Shown here: positions 1 through 8,767 of the stretch, one piece after another
Numbering within the stretch: position 1 is the first letter of the stretch
Layout of the letters: each line of letters opens with the position of its first letter
Assembly: GCA_022827045.1 (NCBI GenBank)
Contig: JAJDTQ010000062.1
Coordinates: 1 to 38,427 of the forward strand
DNA length: 38,427 nucleotides
Direction: 5' to 3'
Source of the DNA: Candidatus Binatia bacterium
GTDB lineage: Bacteria; Desulfobacterota_B; Binatia; UBA9968; JAJDTQ01
The notes under the pieces: model-generated
Databases searched by the model: none
Seen by the model: the letters and a program-made list of their open reading frames with translations, nothing else
Told to the model about the DNA's origin: nothing
Translations under genes and position numbers: made by a program

Positions 1-1833
1 GCGGTCACCGGGCTGCTGGTGACCGAGGGTTTCCGCGGCATCTACGAGGTCATGGAACAGAGCCGCGGCTACGGACCGGTGACGTATGACTTGTTCTTCG
101 AGAAGCCGCGGCTACTGGCCACACCCTACACCACCGAGGAGATCCGCGAGCGGGTGGACTTCCAGGGCAACGCGCTGACGCCGGTGGACGTCGACCAGGC
201 CGCAGAGGCGGTTCGTCGCCTCAAGGCCAAGGGCGTCGAGTCCGTGGCGGTGTGCTTCCTGTTCTCCTTCCTGAACCTCGAGCACGAGCTGGCGGTCAAG
301 AAGATCATGGCCGAGGAGTTCCCGGAGGCGAGCCTGTCGCTGTCATGCGAGGTGCTGCCGCAGATCCGCGAGTTCTACCGGATGAGCACCACGGTCATCA
401 ACGCCTACATCGCGCCGGTGATGAGCCGCTACCTGAACGCGCTGGAGGACCGCCTGCGGGAGATGGGGGTCACCACCCCGCAACTCTACATCATGCAGTC
501 CAACGGCGGCGTGTCGACATTCCGGACCTCGGCCCGCATCCCGGTCGCCACGGTGCTCTCGGGGCCGGCGGGCGGCGTGATCTCGTCCCTGGGCGCCAGC
601 GGCAAGGTCGGCATCGACAACATCATCACCTTCGACATGGGCGGCACCAGCTGCGACGTGGCGCTGATCCACCAGGGCCGCCCGGTGGTCACCACCCAAG
701 GGCGCATCAGCCAGCGGCCCATCAGCCTGCCCATGCTCGACATCCACACGGTGAGCGCCGGCGGCGGCACCATCGCGCGCATCGACTCGGTGGGGGCGCT
801 CCAGGTGGGGCCCGACAGCGCCGGCGCCGACCCCGGCCCCATCTGCTACGACCGGGGCGGCGAGAACGCCACCGTCACCGACGCCAACGTCATCCTGGGG
901 GTGCTGGACCCCGACCACTTCCTGGGCGGGCGGCTCACGCTGGACAAGGCCAAGGCGGAGTCGCTGGTGGAGGAACGCATCGCCAAGCCGCTGGGACTGA
1001 GCCTCCACGAGGCCGCCGACGGCATCCTCAAGATCATCAACGTCAAGATGGAAGAGGCCATCAAGGCGGTGTCGTCCCAGCGCGGCTACGACATCCGGGA
1101 GTTCACCCTGGTAGCCTTCGGCGGCGCCGGTCCCATGCACGCCGGGCGGCTGGCCCTGGACCTGGGCATCCCGACGCTGCTGGTGCCGCTGACGCCGGGG
1201 GTCAACTCGGCCCTGGGGCTGCTCATGTCGGACGTGAAGCACGACCACGTGCGCTCCAAGCTGGCGCCGATGCAGGAGTTGGCGCCCGATGACATCAATT
1301 CGCTGTTCGACCAGCTCATGGAGCAGGCGCGGGAAGAGCTTTCCGGAGAGGGCTTCTCGAACGAGGACATCGTGCTGACACCGTACCTGGACCTGCGCTA
1401 CGCCGGGCAGGGCTACGAGCTGACGGTGCCCTGCCCGAACCCGCCGCTCAAGGACGAGGACATGAAGCTGGTGCAGCAGCGTTTCCACGAGGTCCACGAG
1501 CAGGCCCACGGCCACAAGGCCGAGTCCGAGCCGGTGGAATTGGTGAGCGTGCGGCTGGTTTCCGAGGGCCGGGTGCCGCAGACGCGGCTGTCGCCGTTCA
1601 AGGCCACCGGGAGCAGCGTGGACTATGCCCGCACCGGCGAGCGCCGGATCTTCTTCGGCCGCGACCTGGGCTTCCACGACACTCCCATCTACGACCGGGA
1701 CCGCCTGGAGCCGGGACACGAGCTGGCCGGCCCGGCCGTGGTGGAGCAGATGGACACCACCACGGTCATTCACCCGGAACAACAGGCCCGGGTGGACGAC
1801 TACAAGAACTTGATCATTACGGCGAAGGGGTAG
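1..1833 (+). CDS. hyuA: Hydantoinase/oxoprolinase subunit A (HyuA), 5'-truncated by window edge
   Basis: The reading frame is open from base 1, so the true start lies outside the window; about 610 codons are visible and family members usually have about 680-700 residues. The missing part should hold the first phosphate-binding motif of the ASKHA fold. The second one is visible as FDMGGTSCDVAL near visible residue 211, preceded by LSGPAGGV and followed by SAGGGTIARID and AFGGAGPMHA, all typical of the family. HyuA works with HyuB in ATP-dependent opening of cyclic amides such as N-methylhydantoin or 5-oxoproline, and related pairs carboxylate ketones. The exact substrate cannot be told from sequence. 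It is followed after 56 bases by two hyuB genes, so all three probably form one transcript. The 5' truncation is an artefact of the window, not a pseudogene. Confidence 0.93.
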   Translation, partial: AVTGLLVTEGFRGIYEVMEQSRGYGPVTYDLFFEKPRLLATPYTTEEIRERVDFQGNALTPVDVDQAAEAVRRLKAKGVESVAVCFLFSFLNLEHELAVKKIMAEEFPEASLSLSCEVLPQIREFYRMSTTVINAYIAPVMSRYLNALEDRLREMGVTTPQLYIMQSNGGVSTFRTSARIPVATVLSGPAGGVISSLGASGKVGIDNIITFDMGGTSCDVALIHQGRPVVTTQGRISQRPISLPMLDIHTVSAGGGTIARIDSVGALQVGPDSAGADPGPICYDRGGENATVTDANVILGVLDPDHFLGGRLTLDKAKAESLVEERIAKPLGLSLHEAADGILKIINVKMEEAIKAVSSQRGYDIREFTLVAFGGAGPMHAGRLALDLGIPTLLVPLTPGVNSALGLLMSDVKHDHVRSKLAPMQELAPDDINSLFDQLMEQAREELSGEGFSNEDIVLTPYLDLRYAGQGYELTVPCPNPPLKDEDMKLVQQRFHEVHEQAHGHKAESEPVELVSVRLVSEGRVPQTRLSPFKATGSSVDYARTGERRIFFGRDLGFHDTPIYDRDRLEPGHELAGPAVVEQMDTTTVIHPEQQARVDDYKNLIITAKG

Positions 1834-1889
1834 CGGCGAGGGACGAGACGGCGCCGGAGACGCAGGCGGGCAGCCTGCCGGAAAAGATC

Positions 1890-3701
1890 ATGGCACATCC
1901 CGAATCCAGTGTTGGCAACGCGGCCACCGCCGACCCCATCACCCTGCAGGTGATCCAGGCGCGGCTGGCCGGCATCGTGCAGGAGATGCAGAACTCGCTC
2001 TTCCGCACGGGTTTCTCGACGATCATCCGCGAGTCCCAGGACGCCAGTTGCGCCCTGCTTACCTGTGACGGCGAGGTGGCGGCGCAGCACGTGGTGCTGC
2101 CGCTCCACATGGGGGCGTTTCCGGCCTGCGCCCAGGGGGTGCTGCGGAACTACGAGCCGGAGGAGATCCACGAGGGCGACGCCTACATCACCAACCACCC
2201 TTACCTCGGCGGCAGCCCCCATGCCCCGGACATGTGCGTGATGACGCCGATCTTCTTCGACGGCGAATGGGTGGGGTTCTCGGCCACCATGGCCCACAAG
2301 AGCGACATCGGCGGGCCGGTGCCGGGAAGCTGCTGGAGCCAGGCCCGGGAGGTCTACCAGGAGGGGCTCCAGGTGCCGCCGGTCAAGTACATCGACCGCT
2401 TCAAGACCAGCAAGGACATCGAGGAGATCATCGGCTGCAACAGCCGCACGCCCGAGCTGGTGGTGGGCGACATCCGCGGGCAGGTGGGGGCGGCGCGCCT
2501 GGGCGAGCGGCGTTTCGGCGAGATGATGGCCAAGTACGGCCGCGAGGCCGTGCTGGCGTGCTACGACCGGCTGTTCCAGCTCACCGAGGAGCGGGTGCGC
2601 AACGAGATTGCCACCTGGCCCGACCGAAGCGCCGAGGGCGAGCGCTTCCTGGACAGCGACGGCATCGACCTGGACAAGCCGGTGCGCATCCAGGTGCGCA
2701 TCGACAAGAAGGGCGACCGGCTGCTGTTCGATTTCACCGGCAGCGCGGACCAGACCCGCGGCCCGGCCAACATCCGGCCGTCGGTGGTGCGGGCGGCCTG
2801 CTGCTACTGCCTGACGGCCCTCACCGACCCGGCCCTTCCCACCAATCAGGGGCTGGCCCGCGTCGTGGAGGTGAACTGCCCCGAGGGAAGCGTCCTCAAT
2901 CCCCGCTTCCCCGCGCCGGTGAACACCTACAACCCCACGGTCCATGCCCTGGTGGAGGCCCTGTTCGAGGCCCTGAGCCAGCTCACCCCGGTCAAGAAGA
3001 TCGCCGACGGCTGCGCCAGCCGCTCCATCATCATCGGCGGCAGGAACGAGAAGACCGGCCGGAGCTATGTCCAGTACGAGATCTTCGGCGGCGGCTCCGG
3101 CGCCCGTTCCGGCAAGGACGGCGTCTCCGGCACCAACGTCAACCAGTCCAACGCCCGCATCGCCCCCATCGAGATCATCGAGTCGGAGTTCGATACCCGC
3201 CTGCGCCGCTTCGAGCTAGTGCGGGACTCGGGCGGCGCCGGCCAGTTCCGCGGCGGCCTGGGTTTCGTCCGCGAGTACGAGTTCCTGAACCCCGAAGGCC
3301 GCTTCTCGCTCCGCTCCACCAAGCACGTGGTGGCGCCCAAGGGCGTGGAAGGCGGCGGGAACGGACGCACCGGTAAGGGAATCCTCAACCCGGGCTCGCG
3401 GGAAGAACGGGAGATCCCCTCCCGCTGCTCCGACGTCGCCGTGCGCCGGGCCGACATCTTCCGGCTGGAGACCCCCGGAGGCGGGGGCCTCGGCGAGCCC
3501 TTGGAACGCGAGGCTGAAGCCGTGCTGCGCGACGTCAAGAACGGCTACGTTTCGACCGAGAACGCGCTGGAGATGTACGGCGTGGCCGTGGGGGAGAGCG
3601 GCGGTGGCTTGGTGCTGGACGAGGCGCGCACGGCCATCGCGCGCCAGGAACGCGCCAAGTCGCGTTCGACCCCCTCTCCCTCTGGGAGAGGGCCGGGGTG
3701 A
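1890..3701 (+). CDS. hyuB: Hydantoinase/oxoprolinase subunit B, first copy (HyuB1)
   Basis: 603-residue HyuB-family protein, the partner subunit of HyuA in cytoplasmic ATP-dependent cyclic amide hydrolysis. Family hallmarks are DPITLQVIQ at the N-terminus, FRTGFSTIIRES, GEVAAQHVVLPLHMG, TNHPYLGGSPHAPD, MAHKSDIGG, VVGDIRGQV, GPANIRPS and the glycine-rich end LETPGGGGLGEP. The start is the ATG at 1890; upstream bases give only a weak ribosome site (GGAAAAGATC). It is closely related to the next gene along its whole length. The last dozen residues (tail [10 protein letters not shown]) and the TGA stop are written in a dispersed palindromic repeat, so the tail is probably not part of the conserved fold. 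Function as a HyuB is well supported; the substrate is unknown. Confidence 0.93.
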   Translation: MAHPESSVGNAATADPITLQVIQARLAGIVQEMQNSLFRTGFSTIIRESQDASCALLTCDGEVAAQHVVLPLHMGAFPACAQGVLRNYEPEEIHEGDAYITNHPYLGGSPHAPDMCVMTPIFFDGEWVGFSATMAHKSDIGGPVPGSCWSQAREVYQEGLQVPPVKYIDRFKTSKDIEEIIGCNSRTPELVVGDIRGQVGAARLGERRFGEMMAKYGREAVLACYDRLFQLTEERVRNEIATWPDRSAEGERFLDSDGIDLDKPVRIQVRIDKKGDRLLFDFTGSADQTRGPANIRPSVVRAACCYCLTALTDPALPTNQGLARVVEVNCPEGSVLNPRFPAPVNTYNPTVHALVEALFEALSQLTPVKKIADGCASRSIIIGGRNEKTGRSYVQYEIFGGGSGARSGKDGVSGTNVNQSNARIAPIEIIESEFDTRLRRFELVRDSGGAGQFRGGLGFVREYEFLNPEGRFSLRSTKHVVAPKGVEGGGNGRTGKGILNPGSREEREIPSRCSDVAVRRADIFRLETPGGGGLGEPLEREAEAVLRDVKNGYVSTENALEMYGVAVGESGGGLVLDEARTAIARQERAKSRSTPSPSGRGPG

Positions 3702-3784
3702 GGGTGCCCGCCACCGTCGGACAGTCAAGGATTTCGCAGAGCCCTCACCCGGCCTTCGGCCACCCTCTCCCAAAGGGAGAGGGG
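3670..3784. repeat. Inverted pair of dispersed palindromic repeats (short 3670-3705, long 3742-3784)
   Basis: The first unit reads CCCCCTCTCCCTCTGGGAGA and continues to GGGGTGAGGGT. The second is the opposite orientation, CCCTCACCCGGCCTTCGGCC followed by a CTCTCCC/GGGAGAG palindrome. The long form differs by an extra GGCCTTCGGCC hairpin. The pair could fold into a large stem-loop between hyuB1 and hyuB2. The first unit also encodes the end of HyuB1. The same long+short inverted arrangement recurs at 17725-17855 and 23440-23528. Confidence 0.9.
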
Positions 3785-3828
3785 CTTTGGCCCGCGAACG
3801 GAAGAAATCCCGTCGAGGTCACGAACCC

Positions 3829-5589
3829 ATGTCCGTAAGCCACACCGCCGACCCCATCACCGTCCAGGTCATCCGTGCGGCCCTGGACGGCATCGTACAG
3901 GAGATGCAGACCTCGCTCTTCCGCACCGGCTTCTCCACCATCATCCGGGAGTCCCACGACGCCAGTTGCGCGATCCTGAACACCAACGCCGAGGTTATCG
4001 CCCAGCACGTGGTGCTGCCGCTCCACATGGGCGCCTTCCCGGCCTGCGTCGAGGGATTGCTGGAACGGTATCCCGCCGACGAGTTGCAGGAAGGCGATGC
4101 CTACATCGTCAACCACCCCTACCGCGGCGGCAGCCCCCACGCCCCGGACATGGGAGTGCTGACTCCGGTGTTCTACCAAGGCGAGTGGGTGGGTTTCTGC
4201 GCCAGCATGGCCCACAAGAGCGACATCGGCGGCACCGTACCCGGCAGCGGCTCGGGCACGGCCCGGGAGATCTTCCAGGAAGGCCTTCACCTGCCGGCCG
4301 TGAAGTTCATGGACGCGTTCCGACCGGTGCGCGAACTGGAGTGGTTCATCCACGCCAACAGCCGCACCCCCGAGGTGGTGGTGGGCGACATCCGCGGCCA
4401 AGTGGGCGCCAACCGGCTGGGAGAAAGGCGGCTGGCCGAGTTGCTGGACAAGTACGGCAAGTCCACGGTCATGGCCTCCACCGAAGAGTTGGCCGGCCAT
4501 GCCGAACGCCGTCTGCGCCAGGTCATCGCCTCGTGGCCCGACGGCCGCTACCAGGGCGAGGCCTGCGTCGACAACGACGGCATCGACCTCGAAAAGCCCG
4601 TGCGCATCCGCGTGACCGTCGAGAAAACCGGCGACCGCATCCTTTTCGACTTCTCCGAATGCGGCCCGCAAACCACCGGACCCGCCAACATCCGCCCTCC
4701 CCTGGTCCGAGCCTGCTGCTACTACTGCCTCATCGCCCTCGTCGACCCCTTCCTGCCCATCAACCAGGGACTGGCGCGGGTGGTGGAGACCCGATTCCGC
4801 CAGGGCACGGTCGTCTGCCCCGACTACCCCGCCGCGGTCAACGCCTACATGCCCACCGCCCTGGTGGTGGCCGAGGCCGTGCTCCAGGCCATGGCCCCCC
4901 TGGTTCCGGACAAGGCCATCGCCGAAGGCTCCGGCAGCGGCGCCATCGCCCTTGGCGGACGCGCCCGGGACGGCAAGCGCAGCTACGTCCAGTACGAGAT
5001 CTTCGCCGGCGGCGTCGGCGGACGGAACGGCAAGGACGGCGCCTCCGCCACCTCCTTCCACCTGAGCAACGGCAAGATCGCTCCCGTCGAGATCATCGAG
5101 TCCGAGTTCCCCACCCGGGTGGAACGCTTCGAGCTCCTGCCCGACTCCGGCGGCCCCGGCCGCCACCGCGGCGGCCTCGGCTTCGTCCGCGAGTACCGCA
5201 TCCTTCAGGACGAAGTCCGCTTCTCCATGCGCACCGACAAGCACGCTCTAGCCCCCCAGGGCATCGCCGGAGGGCATTCCGGCGGCACTGGCAGCTGCAT
5301 CATCAACCCGGGCAGCGAGGACGAGCGCAGCATGCCCTCCCGCTTCGGCGACCAGCGGCTGAACACCGGCGACGTGCTCCGGGTGGAGAGGCCAGGCGGG
5401 GGTGGTATGGGAGCGGCATTGAAGCGAAGCCCCGAGGCTGTTCTGGAAGATGTGCGGCAGGGGTACGTTTCGGCGGAGAAAGCGCGAAGCGACTACACGG
5501 TTGTGGTTCGTCCCGACCGCGGGAAAGTGACCCTGGATCCAGATGCGACCGTAGAGTTGCGCGGCAAAGAAAACGCTGGCTCGTGTTAA
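3829..5589 (+). CDS. hyuB: Hydantoinase/oxoprolinase subunit B, second copy (HyuB2)
   Basis: 586-residue second HyuB, paralogous to the preceding gene: aligned by eye, well over half of the positions are identical, including FRTGFSTIIRES, AQHVVLPLHMGAFPAC, GGSPHAPDM, MAHKSDIGG, VVGDIRGQVGA, SYVQYEIF and EIIESEF. I take the ATG at 3829 (MSVSHTADP), because it aligns with the start of HyuB1. The open frame continues upstream to 3604, but only through the end of hyuB1 and the intergenic repeat pair. One HyuA with two HyuBs suggests either alternative B subunits with different substrate preference or a recent tandem duplication that is diverging. The protein should act in the cytoplasm in a complex with HyuA. 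Confidence 0.92.
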   Translation: MSVSHTADPITVQVIRAALDGIVQEMQTSLFRTGFSTIIRESHDASCAILNTNAEVIAQHVVLPLHMGAFPACVEGLLERYPADELQEGDAYIVNHPYRGGSPHAPDMGVLTPVFYQGEWVGFCASMAHKSDIGGTVPGSGSGTAREIFQEGLHLPAVKFMDAFRPVRELEWFIHANSRTPEVVVGDIRGQVGANRLGERRLAELLDKYGKSTVMASTEELAGHAERRLRQVIASWPDGRYQGEACVDNDGIDLEKPVRIRVTVEKTGDRILFDFSECGPQTTGPANIRPPLVRACCYYCLIALVDPFLPINQGLARVVETRFRQGTVVCPDYPAAVNAYMPTALVVAEAVLQAMAPLVPDKAIAEGSGSGAIALGGRARDGKRSYVQYEIFAGGVGGRNGKDGASATSFHLSNGKIAPVEIIESEFPTRVERFELLPDSGGPGRHRGGLGFVREYRILQDEVRFSMRTDKHALAPQGIAGGHSGGTGSCIINPGSEDERSMPSRFGDQRLNTGDVLRVERPGGGGMGAALKRSPEAVLEDVRQGYVSAEKARSDYTVVVRPDRGKVTLDPDATVELRGKENAGSC

Positions 5590-5609
5590 TCCGAAGCCGT
5601 AACCCTGAA

Positions 5610-5639
5610 GTCTGACAGGTCAAAAAGACCTCGGCAGAC
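5610..5639 (+). terminator. Stem-loop after hyuB2, possible terminator
   Basis: Twenty bases past the hyuB2 stop the sequence forms AGGTC-AAAAA-GACCT, extended by an outer GTCTG/CAGAC stem with a small internal loop. There is no U-tract behind it, so it is either a weak or Rho-assisted terminator or an mRNA 3'-end stabiliser. The remaining bases up to the insertion sequence at 5738 hold nothing that I recognise. Confidence 0.4.
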
Positions 5640-5734
5640 GACCCAATCCAGGTGGGGATGCACGCTTGGACTCCCGTGTCGACGCTTCCACTCAGGCCTC
5701 AACCAACACAAGGACTTTTGGGGTAGCACCCCCT

Positions 5735-5763
5735 GTCTGAACCGCCCCGGATTTCCCGGAGAC
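5735..5763 (+). repeat. Left terminal inverted repeat of the IS3 element with target duplication
   Basis: GTC (5735-5737) is the target duplication, followed by the 26-bp terminal repeat beginning TGAACCGCCCCGGATTTCCC. It pairs with 8665-8690 with two mismatches. Confidence 0.88.
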
Positions 5764-5932
5764 TCTATTCTTTGCCGTGAAACAGCTCGGGGATTGAGAC
5801 GAGCGGGGACAGGGCAACGCCGAGGTTGCGAAGTTGGCTGAGGAGACCGGTGCCGGTTGCCGCAGGAACGAGCGGGAGGGCATCCCCGATGTGGCCCGAG
5901 GTCGTCCCGTGTGGCATGAGAGGCGGAGTGGG

Positions 5933-7183
5933 TCAGGCGGCCATGGGCTGGGGAGGGGCGGGGACAATGTAGCCGTAGCGGCGGAGCATTCGGATCCAGC
6001 GCGGGGCGTTGCGTTTGACCATCAGGGCCTCGTAATCGGCGGTGCGGTCGTAGTAGGGCTGGCCGGTCTTGAGCACGACATAGATGATGCGCAGCATTTT
6101 GTGGGCGCCGGCGACGATGGCGCGTTTGTAGCCGCGCCGGGCAGCCAGGGCGCGGTGGTGAGCCCCGAACTGGCATCCTTTGGTTCGTGCGGCGCCATGG
6201 GCGCACTCGACCAGGGTGGCGCGCAAGGTGGTGGAGCCTCTGCGGGTGCGCGCCATGCGGCGTTTGCCGGCGCTTTCGTTGTTGCCCGGGCAAAGCCCGG
6301 CCCAGGCCGCCAGGGACTCCTTGGAGCCAAACGCGTCGATGTCGGGACCGAGTTCGATCAGGATGGTACGGGCGGAATGGCGGTCGACGCCGGGAATGGT
6401 GGTCAGCAGGCGAAGCGGTGCTTCCCAAGGCGTCATCTGCTCGTCGATCTGTCGGGTGTAGGCGTCGATGCGCGTACCGATGGCATCATGCTCCTTCAAC
6501 AGATCGCCGAGCATGAAGCGGTCGTTTGGGCTCAGGTTCAGGCGCAGCGCCTCGCCAAGACCCTCCAGCTTGTGCGCCACATGACGGGTGAGCGAGGCCA
6601 GGAGGACCTCACGCGCGGTGCCGGCCGCCAGCCCGTCGAGGAGGGTCCGGCCGTTGGTCCCGAAGATGTCGCTGAGGATGCCGCCGATGCGCACACCTGC
6701 GCGGTCGATGAGCTTCTGAACGCGGTTGCGCACGGTGGAGCGCTGTCGCACCAGCACCCGACGCTGGCGACTCAACCAGCGCAACTCCCGGAACGGCGGT
6801 GGCGGCACATGACTCGGCGTGCACAGCCCAAACTGACAGACGCAGGCCAGCCACAGGCTGTCGGCCACGTCGGTCTTGCGCCCCTTCAACTGCTTCACCT
6901 GCTGGGCATGAACCAGAATCGCCTTGATCCCGGCCCGCTCCAGAGCCTCGAAGGGCGCCATCCAGTACACTCCGGTCCCTTCCATCACGGCCGCCTCAAC
7001 CCCGTACCCCCTCAACCACCCGGCCATCGCTTCCAGCGCTCTCGGCGCCGTGGCAAAAACCCGCGTCTCCACCACCGGCTCGCCCCCGCCCTCGCACAAC
7101 CGCACCGTGGCCGTGATTTGCATCTTGTGAACGTCCAGTCCCGCCGCCCGCGGGTACAACACATGCAGGCCTTTGGTCTCCAT
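5933..7183 (-). CDS. IS110-family transposase (DEDD recombinase)
   Basis: 416-residue, apparently intact IS110-family recombinase. The N-terminal RuvC-like DEDD domain shows D17 (GLDVHKMQ), E68 (VMEGTGVYW) and D105/D108 (KTDVADSLWLA). The C-terminal Tnp domain has LTTIPGVDRHSARTILIE and PGNNESAGKRR, where the conserved serine of the family sits. The ATG at 7183 is preceded by a purine-rich site (AAGAGGGGG). The family mobilises DNA as a circle or synaptic complex, guided by a bridge RNA encoded in the noncoding end. The upstream region here (7184-7520) fits that role. No frameshift or premature stop was seen, so the element could still be active. Confidence 0.93.
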   Translation of the reverse strand: METKGLHVLYPRAAGLDVHKMQITATVRLCEGGGEPVVETRVFATAPRALEAMAGWLRGYGVEAAVMEGTGVYWMAPFEALERAGIKAILVHAQQVKQLKGRKTDVADSLWLACVCQFGLCTPSHVPPPPFRELRWLSRQRRVLVRQRSTVRNRVQKLIDRAGVRIGGILSDIFGTNGRTLLDGLAAGTAREVLLASLTRHVAHKLEGLGEALRLNLSPNDRFMLGDLLKEHDAIGTRIDAYTRQIDEQMTPWEAPLRLLTTIPGVDRHSARTILIELGPDIDAFGSKESLAAWAGLCPGNNESAGKRRMARTRRGSTTLRATLVECAHGAARTKGCQFGAHHRALAARRGYKRAIVAGAHKMLRIIYVVLKTGQPYYDRTADYEALMVKRNAPRWIRMLRRYGYIVPAPPQPMAA

Positions 7184-7420
7184 CGCTCTGCCCCCTCTTG
7201 CGGTTGGGGCCGCAACCCACTACGGTCGCAGCGTGCCATCGTCAAGGGGGTGGCGGGGATAACGGTCGGAAAGACACACATCCGCGAAGCGGATGCGGTT
7301 CGTTTTGCCGCGCGTCCACGGCTACAGGCCGGGCACAATACGGGGTGCGGAGCCGACCGCCGGAAGCAGTTTGAGAACGGGGTGCAAACCACCACTAAGT
7401 TGGCGCTCTCCGATCCCCGC
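7184..7420 (-). ncRNA. Candidate IS110 bridge RNA upstream of the transposase
   Basis: In the IS110 group the 5' noncoding end encodes a bridge RNA with a target loop followed by a donor loop. Here, reading the - strand, a candidate target guide lies at 7376-7370: its + strand form TTTGAGA equals the junction at 7521-7527. A candidate donor guide lies at 7312-7304: its + strand form TTTGCCGCG matches the element end TTTGCCGTG at 5771-5779, the one difference being a possible G.U pair. Both start with the same TTTG core. A hairpin follows each guide: GCGG/CCGC at 7347-7360, and CATCCGC-GAA-GCGGATG at 7279-7295. Right-side guides are not convincing (only UAUU, from 7337-7340, for the target side). 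The RNA ends are unknown. Confidence 0.6.
7198..7215 (-). other. Hairpin next to the transposase ribosome site
   Basis: TTGCGG-TTGGGG-CCGCAA forms a 6-bp stem directly upstream of the purine-rich ribosome site of the IS110 transposase. It could mark the 3' part of the bridge RNA or restrain transposase translation; neither can be decided from sequence. Confidence 0.4.
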
Positions 7421-7537
7421 CGCCACCTTCACCACACTGCCACCAAGCCATCCACTTCGGTAGTCGCATCCACTCCCCCCTGTTTCATCCCACGGGGCGG
7501 CACGGCCCAGGCCATGGGCGTTTGAGAGGATGGGGTC

Positions 7538-8650
<1,113 letters not shown>

Positions 8651-8664
8651 ACTCAAACAAATCC

Positions 8665-8693
8665 GTCTCCGGTAAACCCGGGGCGGTTCAGTC
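8665..8693 (+). repeat. Right terminal inverted repeat of the IS3 element with target duplication
   Basis: The element ends ...CCCGGGGCGGTTCA at 8690 and is followed by GTC (8691-8693), matching the GTC left of the element. The terminal repeat is complementary to 5738-5763 at 24 of 26 positions. Confidence 0.88.
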
Positions 8694-8767
8694 GGCATCC
8701 TGTCGAGTTGTCGGGACGTCACACAAAGCCCTCCGCCCTACACCTCACGCCAGTTGCCACAGCTAAG

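Larger units (their letters stand above)
5771..7524 (-). mobile_element. IS110-family insertion sequence nested in the IS3 leader
   Basis: Removing 5775-7524 (or equally 5771-7520) joins the IS3 left end to the orfA ribosome site, restoring a leader of about 50 bases of usual form. TTTG stands at both junctions (5771-5774 and 7521-7524), as expected when an IS110 element recombines at a short core shared by donor and target. The element is about 1.75 kb with one transposase gene on the - strand, about 340 bases of 5' noncoding sequence and about 160 bases of 3' noncoding sequence. It has no terminal inverted repeats, which is normal for the IS110 group. The boundaries are inferred, not compared with an empty site. 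Confidence 0.8.

Noticed and set aside
1..60. hyuA as a 5'-deleted pseudogene
   Set aside because: The frame is open to the first base of the window; truncation is due to the window edge.
3670..3784. Repeat pairs as CRISPR units or rho-independent terminators
   Set aside because: Copies are scattered singly or as inverted pairs, not regularly spaced direct repeats, and no T-tract follows the stems.
3604..3828. N-terminal extension of hyuB2 by 75 codons
   Set aside because: It runs through the end of hyuB1 and the repeat pair; homology with HyuB1 starts at the ATG at 3829.
5834..7525. 563-codon + strand frame across the IS110 element
   Set aside because: It is antisense to the transposase, whose DEDD residues and family motifs are clear on the - strand.
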